Below, one piece after another: positions 23,698-32,520 of a stretch of 64,000 nucleotides of DNA. Where the stretch lies: the NCBI GenBank assembly GCA_965229715.1, contig CBDDJL010000003.1, forward strand, positions 1-64,000, given 5' to 3'. The notes below the pieces were generated by a model. It did not search any database. It worked only from the letters and a program-made list of their open reading frames with translations, and was not told where the DNA came from. This DNA comes from JAVJST01 sp965229715. Lineage in GTDB: Bacteria; Pseudomonadota; Alphaproteobacteria; Rhodospirillales; Casp-alpha2. Every line of letters starts with the position of its first letter. Position 1 is the stretch's first letter. Made by a program: the position numbers and the translations under genes.

Positions 23698-24447
23698 ATG
23701 AGTTTCGAGGGTAAGTCTGGGGTCGTCGCCGGCGGCGGGGGCGGGATGGGACTCTGTATCGCCAAGATGCTGATAGATGCCGGCGCGCGGGTTGCGGTGC
23801 TCGACGTCAAGGACGCGCCGGACGATTTGACCGATGCCGGTGGTGCGGCCACATATCATCAGGGCGATGTCACCGACGAGGCGTTCGTCCGCGGCGCCAT
23901 CGAAAGCCATGTCGCCGAAACCGGACGGCTCGACTATCTCGTCAACTCGACCGGCGTGCTCTGGTTCGACAGAGACAAGTCCTGCGTCGATATGGACATG
24001 GATGTCTGGGATCGGGTGATGGCGATCAACGTCAAGTCGTTTGCGCTGACGGCGCGCCATGCCGTTCCGGCGATGAAAAAAACCGGCGGCGGTTCGATGG
24101 TGCATATCTCGTCGATGGATGCATTGCGCGGCGACGGTAAGCCGCAAGACGCCTACGGCGTGTCCAAGGCCGGCGTCATCCGGCTCTCAAAGTCGCTCGC
24201 CATCCAGTTTGCCGGTGACGGCATCCGCTCGAACACGATCCTGCCCGGTCCGATCTATTCGCCGATGCAGGCGCGCTGGGACGAGAATCCCGATGTACTG
24301 AAATCAATCGGCGAATTCGTGCCGCTCGGCCGTGTCGGCCAGGTTGAGGATACCGCCAATGCCGCGATGTTCCTGCTGTCCGACCAGGCGAGCTACATCA
24401 CCGGAACGGAACTGCCGGTCGACGGCGGGTGTCTGGCGAAGCCATAG
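23698..24447 (+). CDS. Short-chain dehydrogenase/reductase
   Basis: A 249-residue classical SDR fold with the catalytic Ser in HISSMDAL and the YGVSK Tyr-Lys pair. Two motifs deviate: the cofactor loop reads GGGGGMG instead of TGxxxGIG, and the usual NNAG is NSTG. It probably still oxidises or reduces an alcohol/ketone with NAD(P)H. Start ATG at 23698 follows GGGAG; an in-frame TTG at 23695 adds one residue. It converges on the second TRAP operon, with which it may be functionally linked. Confidence 0.88.
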   Translation: MSFEGKSGVVAGGGGGMGLCIAKMLIDAGARVAVLDVKDAPDDLTDAGGAATYHQGDVTDEAFVRGAIESHVAETGRLDYLVNSTGVLWFDRDKSCVDMDMDVWDRVMAINVKSFALTARHAVPAMKKTGGGSMVHISSMDALRGDGKPQDAYGVSKAGVIRLSKSLAIQFAGDGIRSNTILPGPIYSPMQARWDENPDVLKSIGEFVPLGRVGQVEDTANAAMFLLSDQASYITGTELPVDGGCLAKP

Positions 24448-24454
24448 CCCGAAG

Positions 24455-24482
24455 AAAAAACCCCCGCGCCGAGGCGCGGGGG
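24455..24482 (-). terminator. Rho-independent terminator of the second TRAP operon
   Basis: A 9-10 base GC stem (CCCCCGCGCC at 24461-24470, GGCGCGGGGG at 24473-24482) with a tiny loop. On the minus strand it is followed by six U residues (A-run at 24455-24460). It lies 24 bases past the dctP stop. This is the clearest intrinsic terminator in the window. Confidence 0.9.
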
Positions 24483-24506
24483 TCGTGAAGACGATGATTG
24501 CTTGAA

Positions 24507-25616
24507 TCAGGAATAACGGTACGGCACGCCGACCTTTTCCATGACCTTGGCGTAGTCCTTGTAGGCCTGGACGACGCGGGCCGTGCGGTCGCTGATCGAG
24601 GCCAGTTCGTCCCAGAACTCCTCGGCATCCTTGACGACGCCATCCCATTCTTCTTTCGGAATTTCGGTGAGCTCCATCTTCTTGCCGTTGACACGAAGAT
24701 CAGCCTCGCCGCCCCAGTACCAGACCTGACGGTAATAGTGCGAGCTGTCGACCGAGAGCAGGAACAGTTCCTGCAGATGCGGTGGCACTTTCGCCCAGCT
24801 TTCGGAGTTGGCGAAGTACGAACCGCACCACGCGCCGGTGATGTTGTTCAGCAGCGCGTAGTCGCAAACGTCGGCCCAGCCCACCTCGTAGGCTTCGGTG
24901 AAGCCGCACCACGCGACGCCGTCGAGCTCGCCGGTCTGGATCGCGACCTCGATGTCGTCCCACGGCAGGGTGACGGGCACCAGACCGTAGCGCGACAGGA
25001 AACGGCCCGCCGTCGGCACGCCGAAGACGCGCTTGCCGCGCATGTCGGCGAGGCTGCGGATCGGCGTCTTGGTGAAGATGTGGCACGGATCCCATGCGCC
25101 GGCGCTGAGCCAGTCGACGTTTTCGACTTCGCCGTACGCTTCGGCCCAGATTTCCTTGAGGCCGTAGTAACGGAACAGCACCGGCATATCGAGGCTGTAA
25201 CGAGTCGAGAACGGGAAATAGCCGCCGAACACATTGATGTCGACCGGCGACGCCATGGTTGCATCGTCCGACTGCACGGCATCGATGGTGCCGTTCTGCA
25301 TGGCGCGGAACAGCTCGCCGGTCGGGACCAACTGATCGGCGTAAAACAGCTCGATTTCCATCTCGCCGTTGGCCGCCTTGTTAAAGGCCTCGATCTGCGG
25401 CTTGATCACGTGAGCGCCGAGCGGCGCACCCGAGTAGGTTTGCAGGCGCCACTTGATCGGGCCGCTTTGCGCGTGCACGGCGGGTGCGCTCAAGCTGCTT
25501 GCGGCAACCGCGGCACCGGCGCCGACGGTGGCAACCCCGGCTTTCCTGAGAAAATCGCGACGCGGAGACGTCGTCGCGGTGGATTTCTTTTTTGTCGTTT
25601 TCTTTGGGTCTTTCAT
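24507..25616 (-). CDS. dctP: TRAP transporter solute-binding protein (DctP family)
   Basis: A 369-residue periplasmic binding protein with a clear Tat-type leader (SPRRDFLRKAGVATVGAG, about 17-34; cleavage after VHA near 49). Its mature start IKWRLQTYSGAP and the TKTPIRSLADMRGKRVFG segment are typical of DctP-type TRAP receptors. It is the last gene of the dctQ-dctM-dctP operon and is followed by a strong terminator. The ligand may be a carboxylate; the arginine that usually binds it could not be placed with certainty. Confidence 0.9.
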   Translation of the reverse strand: MKDPKKTTKKKSTATTSPRRDFLRKAGVATVGAGAAVAASSLSAPAVHAQSGPIKWRLQTYSGAPLGAHVIKPQIEAFNKAANGEMEIELFYADQLVPTGELFRAMQNGTIDAVQSDDATMASPVDINVFGGYFPFSTRYSLDMPVLFRYYGLKEIWAEAYGEVENVDWLSAGAWDPCHIFTKTPIRSLADMRGKRVFGVPTAGRFLSRYGLVPVTLPWDDIEVAIQTGELDGVAWCGFTEAYEVGWADVCDYALLNNITGAWCGSYFANSESWAKVPPHLQELFLLSVDSSHYYRQVWYWGGEADLRVNGKKMELTEIPKEEWDGVVKDAEEFWDELASISDRTARVVQAYKDYAKVMEKVGVPYRYS

Positions 25617-25673
25617 GTCGAACTCCCGTGTTGAGTTATCGTTATCGTCCGTTTCTTCTTGTTGTTGCCTGCC

Positions 25674-26996
25674 TTATCCCCGGACGTACTGCGGTAACCA
25701 CAGGGCGACCTGGGGGAACATAATCACGATCGCGAGTCCGAGGACCATCACGAGCACGAACGGTATTATAGACCGGTAAATGTCCGGCAGGGTGATTTCC
25801 GGTGGCGCCATGGCGCGCATCAGGAACAGGTTGTAGCCGAATGGCGGCGTCATGTAGGCGATCTGACAGGTGATCGTGTAGAGCACGCCGTACCAGATCG
25901 GATCGAAGCCGAGCGCGATGACCAGCGGCACGTAGAGCGGCGCAACGATCACCAGCATGGCGGTATCGTCGAGGAACATGCCCATCACGATGTAGGAAAG
26001 CTGCATCATGATCAGCACTTCCCACGGGCTCAGTTCCCAGCGTGTGATGAACAGCGATTCAATGGCCTTGACCGCGCCGATGCCGTCGAACACGGCGCCG
26101 AAGTTAAGCGCGGCAAGGATAATCCAGAGGAACATGCAGGATATGCCGAGGGTCTTCTTCATGGTCGCTTCCATGACCTTCCAGGTGACTCGGCGTTTTG
26201 CCAGCGCAGCGATCGTCGCGGAGGTGGCTCCAACAGCCGAGCTCTCGACGAGGCTGGTAATGCCCATGACGAACAGACCGGTCATGAAGAAGAAGATCAG
26301 GAATGGAATGATGCCGGCGCGCAGAAGCTTCAACTTCTCACGGAGCGGGATATCGCGCTCTTCCTTTGAAACCGTCGGACCCAGTTCCGGCTGCATCTTG
26401 CAGCGCACGATGATGTAGATGATGAACAGCGTCGCCATCATCAGTCCCGGGATCGCACCGGCAAGCCAGAGCTGGCTGACCGGCTGGCGCGCAATCATCC
26501 CATAGAGCACGAGCACGACGCTCGGTGGCACGAGAATCCCCAATGACGATCCGGCCTGAATCACGCCGGTGATCATCACCTTGTCGTAGCCGCGCTTCAG
26601 CATTTCGGGGAGTGCGATTGTGGCGCCGATGGCCATGCCGGCTACGCTAAGACCGTTCATCGCGGAAATCACCACCATCAGGCCGATGGTGCCGACCGCG
26701 AGGCCGCCTTTCAGGCCGCCCATCCAGACATGGAACGCCGTGTAGAGATCGTCGGCGATCCCGGTCTCGGAGAGGATGTAGCCCATGTAGACGAACAGCG
26801 GCAGGGTGAGCAGCGGATACCAGTTGAACAGCTTGAAGGCCGCGTTGAACGGCATCTCGAAGGCGCTGTCGCCACCCCAAAGCAGCAATGCGGCCGTGGC
26901 GGAAACGAAACCGATTGCGGCGAAGACGCGCTGACCGGTCAGCAGCATCAGCAGCATCGAGGCGAACATGAAGATGGCGACGAGCTCGAAATTCAT
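25674..26996 (-). CDS. dctM: TRAP transporter large permease (DctM family)
   Basis: A 440-residue polytopic DctM subunit. Recognisable segments are LPLFVYMGYILSETGIADD, IQAGSSLGILVPPSVVLVL, MGMFLDDTAMLVIV and MTPPFGYNLFLMRAMAPPE. It is distinct from the other DctM at 11879-13237, so the window encodes two separate TRAP systems. It overlaps the upstream small permease gene by 4 bases and is followed after 57 bases by dctP. Confidence 0.93.
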   Translation of the reverse strand: MNFELVAIFMFASMLLMLLTGQRVFAAIGFVSATAALLLWGGDSAFEMPFNAAFKLFNWYPLLTLPLFVYMGYILSETGIADDLYTAFHVWMGGLKGGLAVGTIGLMVVISAMNGLSVAGMAIGATIALPEMLKRGYDKVMITGVIQAGSSLGILVPPSVVLVLYGMIARQPVSQLWLAGAIPGLMMATLFIIYIIVRCKMQPELGPTVSKEERDIPLREKLKLLRAGIIPFLIFFFMTGLFVMGITSLVESSAVGATSATIAALAKRRVTWKVMEATMKKTLGISCMFLWIILAALNFGAVFDGIGAVKAIESLFITRWELSPWEVLIMMQLSYIVMGMFLDDTAMLVIVAPLYVPLVIALGFDPIWYGVLYTITCQIAYMTPPFGYNLFLMRAMAPPEITLPDIYRSIIPFVLVMVLGLAIVIMFPQVALWLPQYVRG

Positions 26997-27529
26997 AACG
27001 TGGGCCTCTCGCCGTCATGGGAAATGGGGTTGCCGGTCGCCTTGGCAAAATCCTTGAACAGGATCGAGATGGCCTGCAACAGCATGAGGCTGATGCCGGC
27101 GACCATGATGACCTTGATCGGTATCATGGACGGATTCCACATCGAGAACTTCCGCTGGCCGGTTTCGATGGCGTAAATCGTGCTCGAGATCGAGCCGAGC
27201 AGAAGGATCGTCAGGTAAAAGAGCAGGCATCCGCTGGTCGCGACGTCGAGCCAGGCCTTGGTCCGCTCCGAGCAGCGTTCATAGATCAGGTCCATGCGAA
27301 CGTGGTCGCCGAGTTGCATGGAGTAGGGGCCGCCGACGATGTAGTACGCCGTCATGGTGAACTGCGCCATTTCGACGCACCAGAACATCGGATACTGGAT
27401 GATGTTGCGGGTGAAGGCGTCGATCAGCAGCACCGCGATCATGACGAAGATCATGAACATCGCCAGGCGTCCGCATTTCTCGGACGCCCAGTCGACGTAT
27501 TTCACGTACAGCAGGATCGGTGTCGGCAC
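26993..27529 (-). CDS. dctQ: TRAP transporter small permease (DctQ family)
   Basis: A 178-residue DctQ subunit with four predicted membrane helices (about 17-38, 49-68, 93-115 and 136-158). The second helix region has DAFTRNIIQYPMFWCVEMAQ, typical of the family. It is the first gene of the second TRAP operon, so the promoter should lie in the 254-base gap toward secA, where an A/T-rich patch with TCGGATT-like repeats occurs at about 27683-27707. Confidence 0.88.
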   Translation of the reverse strand: MPTPILLYVKYVDWASEKCGRLAMFMIFVMIAVLLIDAFTRNIIQYPMFWCVEMAQFTMTAYYIVGGPYSMQLGDHVRMDLIYERCSERTKAWLDVATSGCLLFYLTILLLGSISSTIYAIETGQRKFSMWNPSMIPIKVIMVAGISLMLLQAISILFKDFAKATGNPISHDGERPTL

Positions 27530-27783
27530 GGTTCAGGCAACTCCTGGACCGAAGGGCCGATCGGCCGGCCGGTATGCAAGCATGAATTATCCGTCCCCGG
27601 TCTCAGGTCTTCGTCCGTTCTTGGGCGACCTCCCAATCGCCGGAACAGATTAAACTTGGAACCGGGGCCGAGGACAACGAGGATTTCGGATTTTTTTCGG
27701 ATTCGCGCGTTTTAGAGCCGGTCGTGGCGTGAAGGATGCGCTTTGCGCTTCACCAAAACATGATCTGATCTAGGGTCCGAGCC

Positions 27784-30513
27784 CTAGGCGATCTTGCCGT
27801 GACAATGCTTGTACTTCGAACCCGAACCGCAGGGACACGGCGCATTGCGGGCGACGCGACCCCAAGTCGAGGGATCTTCGGGATCGCGTTCGCCCTCGGC
27901 CTTGCGCGTCGTGACCGGCGCGGCAGTCGGCGTGTTCATGGGCTCTGCGACCGCGGCGGCGCCGCCGGCGAGCGCCGGATCTTCACGACTCTCATGCATT
28001 TCCTGCTGGCGCGGTTGCGGCATGTCGACGGCGTCGGGCGACTGGATCTCGACGTGGCTGAGCAGCGTGGTCACCCGGCGTCGCAGGTTGACGAGCATTT
28101 CCTCGAACAGATCGAACGCTTCGCGCTGGTATTCGCGTAGCGGGTCGCGCTGGCCGTAGGCACGCAGCCCGATTCCCTGGCGCAAATGGTCGAGGGTCAG
28201 CAGGTGTTCTTTCCAGATCTGGTCGAGCAGCTGCAGCAGCAGGCTTTTTTCGATGGTGCGCATGAAGTCGGGCGTGAAGCGCGCGGCCTTCTCCGCCATC
28301 TTGCGGTCGCTCGCCTCGAGCAGACGTTCGAGAATCTCGCGGTCGGCAATGCCTTCTTCATCCGCCCACTCGGCGACCGGCAGATCGAGACCGGTCACGC
28401 GCAGGGTCTCCTCATGCAGCAGGTTGGTATCCCATTGCTCGGCATAGGCCTTTTCCGGAATCGCCTGGGCGACGATTTCCTCGATGGTTTCATGACGCAT
28501 GCTGACGATCGTGTCGGAGACATCGTCGGTCGACATCAGCTCCTTGCGTTGCTCATAGACGACCTTGCGCTGATCGTTCATGACGTCGTCGAACTTGAGC
28601 AGGTTCTTGCGAATCTCGAAGTTGCGCGCCTCGACCTTCTGCTGCGCCTTTTCGAGCGCCTTGTTGACCCAGGGATGGACGATGGCCTCGCCTTCCTCGA
28701 GCCCGAGCTTCTGCAGCATTGCATCGATACGCTCGGAGCCGAAGATGCGCATCAAATCGTCTTCCAGCGAAAGGAAGAACTTCGAGGTGCCCGGATCGCC
28801 CTGCCGGCCGGAACGGCCACGCAGCTGATTGTCGATGCGGCGGCTTTCGTGGCGCTCCGTCGCGAGCACGAACAGCCCGCCGGCCTTGAGCACGATGTCC
28901 TTGTTGGCGTCGACTTCGGCCTTGATTCTTTCGATGGCAGCAGCCCGCTTGTCCTCGTCGGTCACTTTGTCGAGTTCCTGGCTGACGCGCATCTCGACGT
29001 TGCCGCCGAGTTGAATGTCGGTACCGCGGCCGGCCATGTTGGTGGCGATGGTCACCGCGCCCGGCACGCCGGCCTGCGAAATGATGAAGGCCTCCTGCTC
29101 GTGGTAGCGGGCGTTGAGCACGTTGTGCGGTACCTTGTTCTTCTTCAGCATTGCCGACAAAAGTTCGGATTTTTCGATCGATACGGTGCCGACGAGCACC
29201 GGCTGCTGTCGTTCGCGGCAATCCTCGATCTCGGCGATGATCGCGTCATATTTTTCCGCGGCGGTGCGGTAGACCTCGTCGTCGAAATCCTCCCGGATGC
29301 ACGGCACGTTGGTCGGAATCTCAGCGGCTTCGAGCTTGTAGATCTCGGAAAACTCGCCGGCTTCGGTCATCGCCGTGCCGGTCATGCCGGCGAGCTTGTT
29401 ATAAAGCCGGAAGTAGTTCTGGAATGTGATCGAGGCGAGGGTCTGATTCTCGTTCTGAATTGAAACGCCTTCCTTGGCCTCGAGCGCCTGGTGCAGGCCG
29501 TCGGAATAACGGCGCCCCTCCATCATGCGGCCCGTGAATTCGTCGATGATGACGACCTTGTCGTCCTTGACGATGTAATCGGTGTCTTTCTCGAATAGCG
29601 TGTGCGCCCGAAGCGCCTGGTTGGCGTGATGCACCAGGGCGACATTCTGAATGTCGTAGAGGCCGCCTTCCTCTAACAGCCCGGCATCGCTGAGCAGTTG
29701 CTCGACGTGCTCGGTGCCCTGATCCGTAAACGTGACAGCGCGTGCTTTCTCGTCCTTTTCGTAATCGCCCTCGACGAGGCTCGGAATCAACTTGTCGAGC
29801 GCCGTATAGAGTTCCGAGTTGTCCTCCGTCGGCCCGGAGATGATCAGCGGCGTGCGCGCTTCGTCGATGAGGATCGAATCGACTTCGTCGACGATGGCGA
29901 AGTTCGGATCGCGCTGGACCATGTCCTCGAGACGGAACTTCATGTTGTCGCGAAGATAGTCGAACCCGAGTTCGTTGTTGGTGGCGTAGGTCACGTCGCA
30001 GCCGTAGGCCGTCTGACGTTCCTGGTCGTCCATGCCGTGCCGGATGCAGCCAACGGTCAGCCCGAGGAATCGATAGATCGCGCCCATCCAGTCGGCATCG
30101 CGATTGGCGAGGTAGTCGTTGACCGTAACGACGTGAACGCCCTTGCCCTCGAGTGCGTTCAGATAGACGGCGAGGGTGGCGACGAGGGTTTTGCCCTCGC
30201 CGGTCTTCATTTCGGCGATCATGCCCTTGTGCAGGACCATGCCGCCGATCAGTTGCACGTCGTAGTGGCGTTGACCGAGAGTCCGCTTGGCCGCTTCCCG
30301 TACCGTGGCGAAGGCCTCGGTCAGGATGTCGTCCGTGGTTGCGCCGGAAGCCAGCCTGTCTCGGAACTGATCGGTTCGCGAGCGCAGGGCGGCATCGTCG
30401 AGCGCTTCGAGATCGCTTTCCAGAGCATTGATGGCGTCGACCTGCTTTGAAAACCCTCTGACGAACCTGTCGTTGGCGCTGCCGAACAGTTTTTTGGCGA
30501 GGGATTCGAGCAT
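27784..30513 (-). CDS. secA: Preprotein translocase ATPase SecA
   Basis: A 909-residue SecA motor that drives preproteins through SecYEG. It has Walker A MKTGEGKT near 102-109, the DEVDSILIDEARTPLIISGP block of nucleotide-binding fold 1, GRGTDIQLGG and the RGRSGRQGDPG motif of fold 2. The C-terminal zinc-binding SEC-C motif CPCGSGSKYKHCHG is also present. Length is normal for alphaproteobacteria. A good sigma-70 promoter lies at 30615-30643. No obvious intrinsic terminator was found after the gene. Confidence 0.98.
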   Translation of the reverse strand: MLESLAKKLFGSANDRFVRGFSKQVDAINALESDLEALDDAALRSRTDQFRDRLASGATTDDILTEAFATVREAAKRTLGQRHYDVQLIGGMVLHKGMIAEMKTGEGKTLVATLAVYLNALEGKGVHVVTVNDYLANRDADWMGAIYRFLGLTVGCIRHGMDDQERQTAYGCDVTYATNNELGFDYLRDNMKFRLEDMVQRDPNFAIVDEVDSILIDEARTPLIISGPTEDNSELYTALDKLIPSLVEGDYEKDEKARAVTFTDQGTEHVEQLLSDAGLLEEGGLYDIQNVALVHHANQALRAHTLFEKDTDYIVKDDKVVIIDEFTGRMMEGRRYSDGLHQALEAKEGVSIQNENQTLASITFQNYFRLYNKLAGMTGTAMTEAGEFSEIYKLEAAEIPTNVPCIREDFDDEVYRTAAEKYDAIIAEIEDCRERQQPVLVGTVSIEKSELLSAMLKKNKVPHNVLNARYHEQEAFIISQAGVPGAVTIATNMAGRGTDIQLGGNVEMRVSQELDKVTDEDKRAAAIERIKAEVDANKDIVLKAGGLFVLATERHESRRIDNQLRGRSGRQGDPGTSKFFLSLEDDLMRIFGSERIDAMLQKLGLEEGEAIVHPWVNKALEKAQQKVEARNFEIRKNLLKFDDVMNDQRKVVYEQRKELMSTDDVSDTIVSMRHETIEEIVAQAIPEKAYAEQWDTNLLHEETLRVTGLDLPVAEWADEEGIADREILERLLEASDRKMAEKAARFTPDFMRTIEKSLLLQLLDQIWKEHLLTLDHLRQGIGLRAYGQRDPLREYQREAFDLFEEMLVNLRRRVTTLLSHVEIQSPDAVDMPQPRQQEMHESREDPALAGGAAAVAEPMNTPTAAPVTTRKAEGERDPEDPSTWGRVARNAPCPCGSGSKYKHCHGKIA

Positions 30514-30888
30514 GGATCCGGAGACTCCGAGGTGGCCTTGGCGTCATTGCCCGGCGGCTCGGTCAATCATGCCGATTACGCAGGGAGAACGCGGCCCGTG
30601 GCCGGGCCGCAAAACACATAAGCGCGGAGGGGAGGGGTGTCAACGCAACGGCGGCAGGTAGATTGCCGCCGTATGATGTATCGATGCCAGATCTCGGAGT
30701 ACTGGGCTCGGTCGGTCGCTGCGTTCGCGGTTCAGTCGCTCTTCCGCTTTGTCTCCATGTTCCCGCCCTATTCCTTGCTGTCGGCTTCGGGCGAACAGGC
30801 GGAACCGGTCGTCGTAGCCATCGGCACAAGCGCGGGAGTACGGATCCGGGTAACAGACATGTCGGGTTTCGTCGGTTGGGCGCAGGCT
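30514..30888. other. 375-base region between secA and the protease gene: promoter and two hairpins
   Basis: No credible gene lies here. It holds a secA promoter (30615-30643) and two perfect inverted repeats. One is at 30591-30610 (GCGGCCCG / CGGGCCGC, 4-base loop), which would lie at the very 5' end of the secA transcript. The other is at 30648-30672 (ACGGCGGCA / TGCCGCCGT, 7-base loop), just upstream of the -35 box. Neither has a U-run, so they look regulatory or structural rather than classic terminators. Confidence 0.6.
30615..30643 (-). promoter_or_regulatory. Sigma-70-type promoter of secA
   Basis: On the minus strand a perfect -35 hexamer TTGACA (30643-30638) is followed after exactly 17 bases by TATGTG (30620-30615). 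The predicted start is near 30608, giving a leader of about 95 bases before the secA ATG. The start would fall inside the 30591-30610 hairpin. Confidence 0.6.
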
Positions 30889-31596
30889 TCAACGGTAAAG
30901 GGTCAGGGCATCGTCCGAAACCTCGTAGCGGTCGAGGCGCGAGAGAAAACTCATGCCGAGCAATGACCGTGTCATGTCGGCGCCGTTGACGGACGCGCGA
31001 ACGTCGTTGACGCGGATCGGGCCGATTTCGATGGTGCCGAGTCTGACCGGTGCGCCCGACACCATGCCGTTGGCGGTGCGATAAATCTGCGTAAAGGCCA
31101 TCTCCTCCGGCTGAAATCCAAGTCTGCGTGCATCTGCGGGGCTGAGCACCACGTCCGTCGCGCCGGTATCGACGAGAAAGCGGACGGGTTCGCCGTCGAC
31201 CGTGGCATCGACAATGAAGTGGCCCCCGGACGAGGCCGGAAAACGAATAGACTCGCTGCCGGCTACGCCGGACGACGGTGCGATTTCACCGGCCAGCCGC
31301 TGGCCCAACCGGGCTGCGTCATGCCGAAACGAATAGCCGATCAGGATCAGCCCGCCGATGGCGAGCCAGAGTATCGCGTTCCGTGCCATGCGGCCGAGGT
31401 TCATTCGCCCCCTGACAAACAGGCTGGAGGCAACGAAAACAAGAATCAGCAGGCCGTGCACAACGCCGATTTGTCCGTCGCGGCTCGACAACGTGTCCGG
31501 GTAGCGCTGATGCAGACCGGCAATTGCGAGAAGAACCGCTGCGGCAATGACGCCGAGCCATAGCCAGTAGGAAGATTTCCAGTTCATCCGCATCAT
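30889..31596 (-). CDS. Membrane-anchored retropepsin-like aspartic protease (TIGR02281 type)
   Basis: A 235-residue protein with three N-terminal hydrophobic segments (about 10-28, 43-60 and 74-88) and a C-terminal single retropepsin-like domain. The catalytic aspartate is D143 in FLVDTGATDVVLS, and the SLLGMSFLSRL segment near the end is typical of the clan AA family. Such proteins are thought to act as dimers on the periplasmic face; targets are unknown. Starts at 31596, 31593 or 31587 are possible. It is divergent from ppiC and upstream of secA on the same strand. Confidence 0.85.
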   Translation of the reverse strand: MMRMNWKSSYWLWLGVIAAAVLLAIAGLHQRYPDTLSSRDGQIGVVHGLLILVFVASSLFVRGRMNLGRMARNAILWLAIGGLILIGYSFRHDAARLGQRLAGEIAPSSGVAGSESIRFPASSGGHFIVDATVDGEPVRFLVDTGATDVVLSPADARRLGFQPEEMAFTQIYRTANGMVSGAPVRLGTIEIGPIRVNDVRASVNGADMTRSLLGMSFLSRLDRYEVSDDALTLYR

Positions 31597-31672
31597 ATAA
31601 TCCCGGCGTTGTGACTTTACCAACGAGGGGCGTGGCGTGCATGATGCGCCAACCAAAATTCGGAGATTTGTC

Positions 31673-32500
31673 ATGCTGTTTCGGCCCTTTGCCGCTCTAT
31701 TGTTGTTGCTCGCCGTCCTTGCCGAACCTTCGAGCCTTACCGCCGCCGGTGACGACCCGATCGTGGCCACCGTCGACGGTACGGAGATTCGCATGAGCGA
31801 CGTCGAGGAAGCTGCCCTCGTGCTGCCCGATCAGTATCGCCAATTGCCGATGGAAACGTTGTTTCCGCACTTGGTCGACCGGCTGATTCGCATGCATCTT
31901 CTCGCCGCGGAAGGCGAGAAGCAGGGGCTCGACGAGACCGAGGCGCATGCCGAGCGGCTCGTCCGGGCCGAGCGACGGTTGCTCGAGCAGGCGACCGTAG
32001 ACCATCTACTCGACCAGCGACTCGACGATGCCGCGCTGCGCGCGCGTTACGATGCCTTCGCTGCCGAGCGGGGTGGCGAAGAGGAAGTGCACGCCCGTCA
32101 TATTCTTCTGGCCGATCTCGGTGCGGCGGAACAGGTCATCCGCGACCTCGACGGCGGTGCTGATTTTGCAGACCTGGCGAAGGAACGCTCGACTGGGCCT
32201 TCCGGGCCGAGCGGGGGCGATCTCGGCTTTTTCCAACGCGGTCAGATGGTGCCGGCATTCGAACAGGCCGCCTTCGGTATGGCCGTTGGCGCGCATTCCG
32301 ACGCACCGGTACAAACGGAGTTCGGTTGGCACGTGATCAAGATCGAAGATCGTCGCGCCATTCCCGTTCCGCCCTTCGAGAGCGTGGCCGAACAATTGCG
32401 TGCCGAACTCGCCCGCGAGATCGAAGATGCGTATGTCGACGGTCTATGGTCCGGTTCCGACATTCGCAAGTTCTCGCCGGACGGCCAACCGCTGCCGTAA
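31673..32500 (+). CDS. Periplasmic parvulin-type peptidyl-prolyl isomerase
   Basis: A 275-residue foldase with a signal peptide (hydrophobic core about 6-18, cleavage near 25), a SurA/PrsA-like N-terminal chaperone region, and one parvulin domain. The domain is marked by VHARHILL, the GPSGGDLGFFQRGQMVPAFEQAAF block and EFGWHVIKIEDR. It helps fold exported proteins, which fits its place near secA. The ATG at 31673, with GGAG at 31662-31665, is preferred to 31637. It lies 20 bases before argJ on the same strand. Confidence 0.92.
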   Translation: MLFRPFAALLLLLAVLAEPSSLTAAGDDPIVATVDGTEIRMSDVEEAALVLPDQYRQLPMETLFPHLVDRLIRMHLLAAEGEKQGLDETEAHAERLVRAERRLLEQATVDHLLDQRLDDAALRARYDAFAAERGGEEEVHARHILLADLGAAEQVIRDLDGGADFADLAKERSTGPSGPSGGDLGFFQRGQMVPAFEQAAFGMAVGAHSDAPVQTEFGWHVIKIEDRRAIPVPPFESVAEQLRAELAREIEDAYVDGLWSGSDIRKFSPDGQPLP

Positions 32501-32520
32501 GCTTCCGCGGAGCGTCTTTC

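Noticed and set aside
27729..27753. Hairpin (GTGAAG / CTTCAC) as a secA terminator
   Set aside because: Short stem, large loop and no U-run on the secA strand.
28186..29463. Open frame antisense to secA
   Set aside because: Shadow of secA; no motif or ribosome site.
30563..30892. Possible SecM-like leader peptide upstream of secA
   Set aside because: The 109-codon minus-strand frame has no hydrophobic export signal or arrest motif and is Arg/Pro-rich like a shadow; the secA promoter lies inside it.
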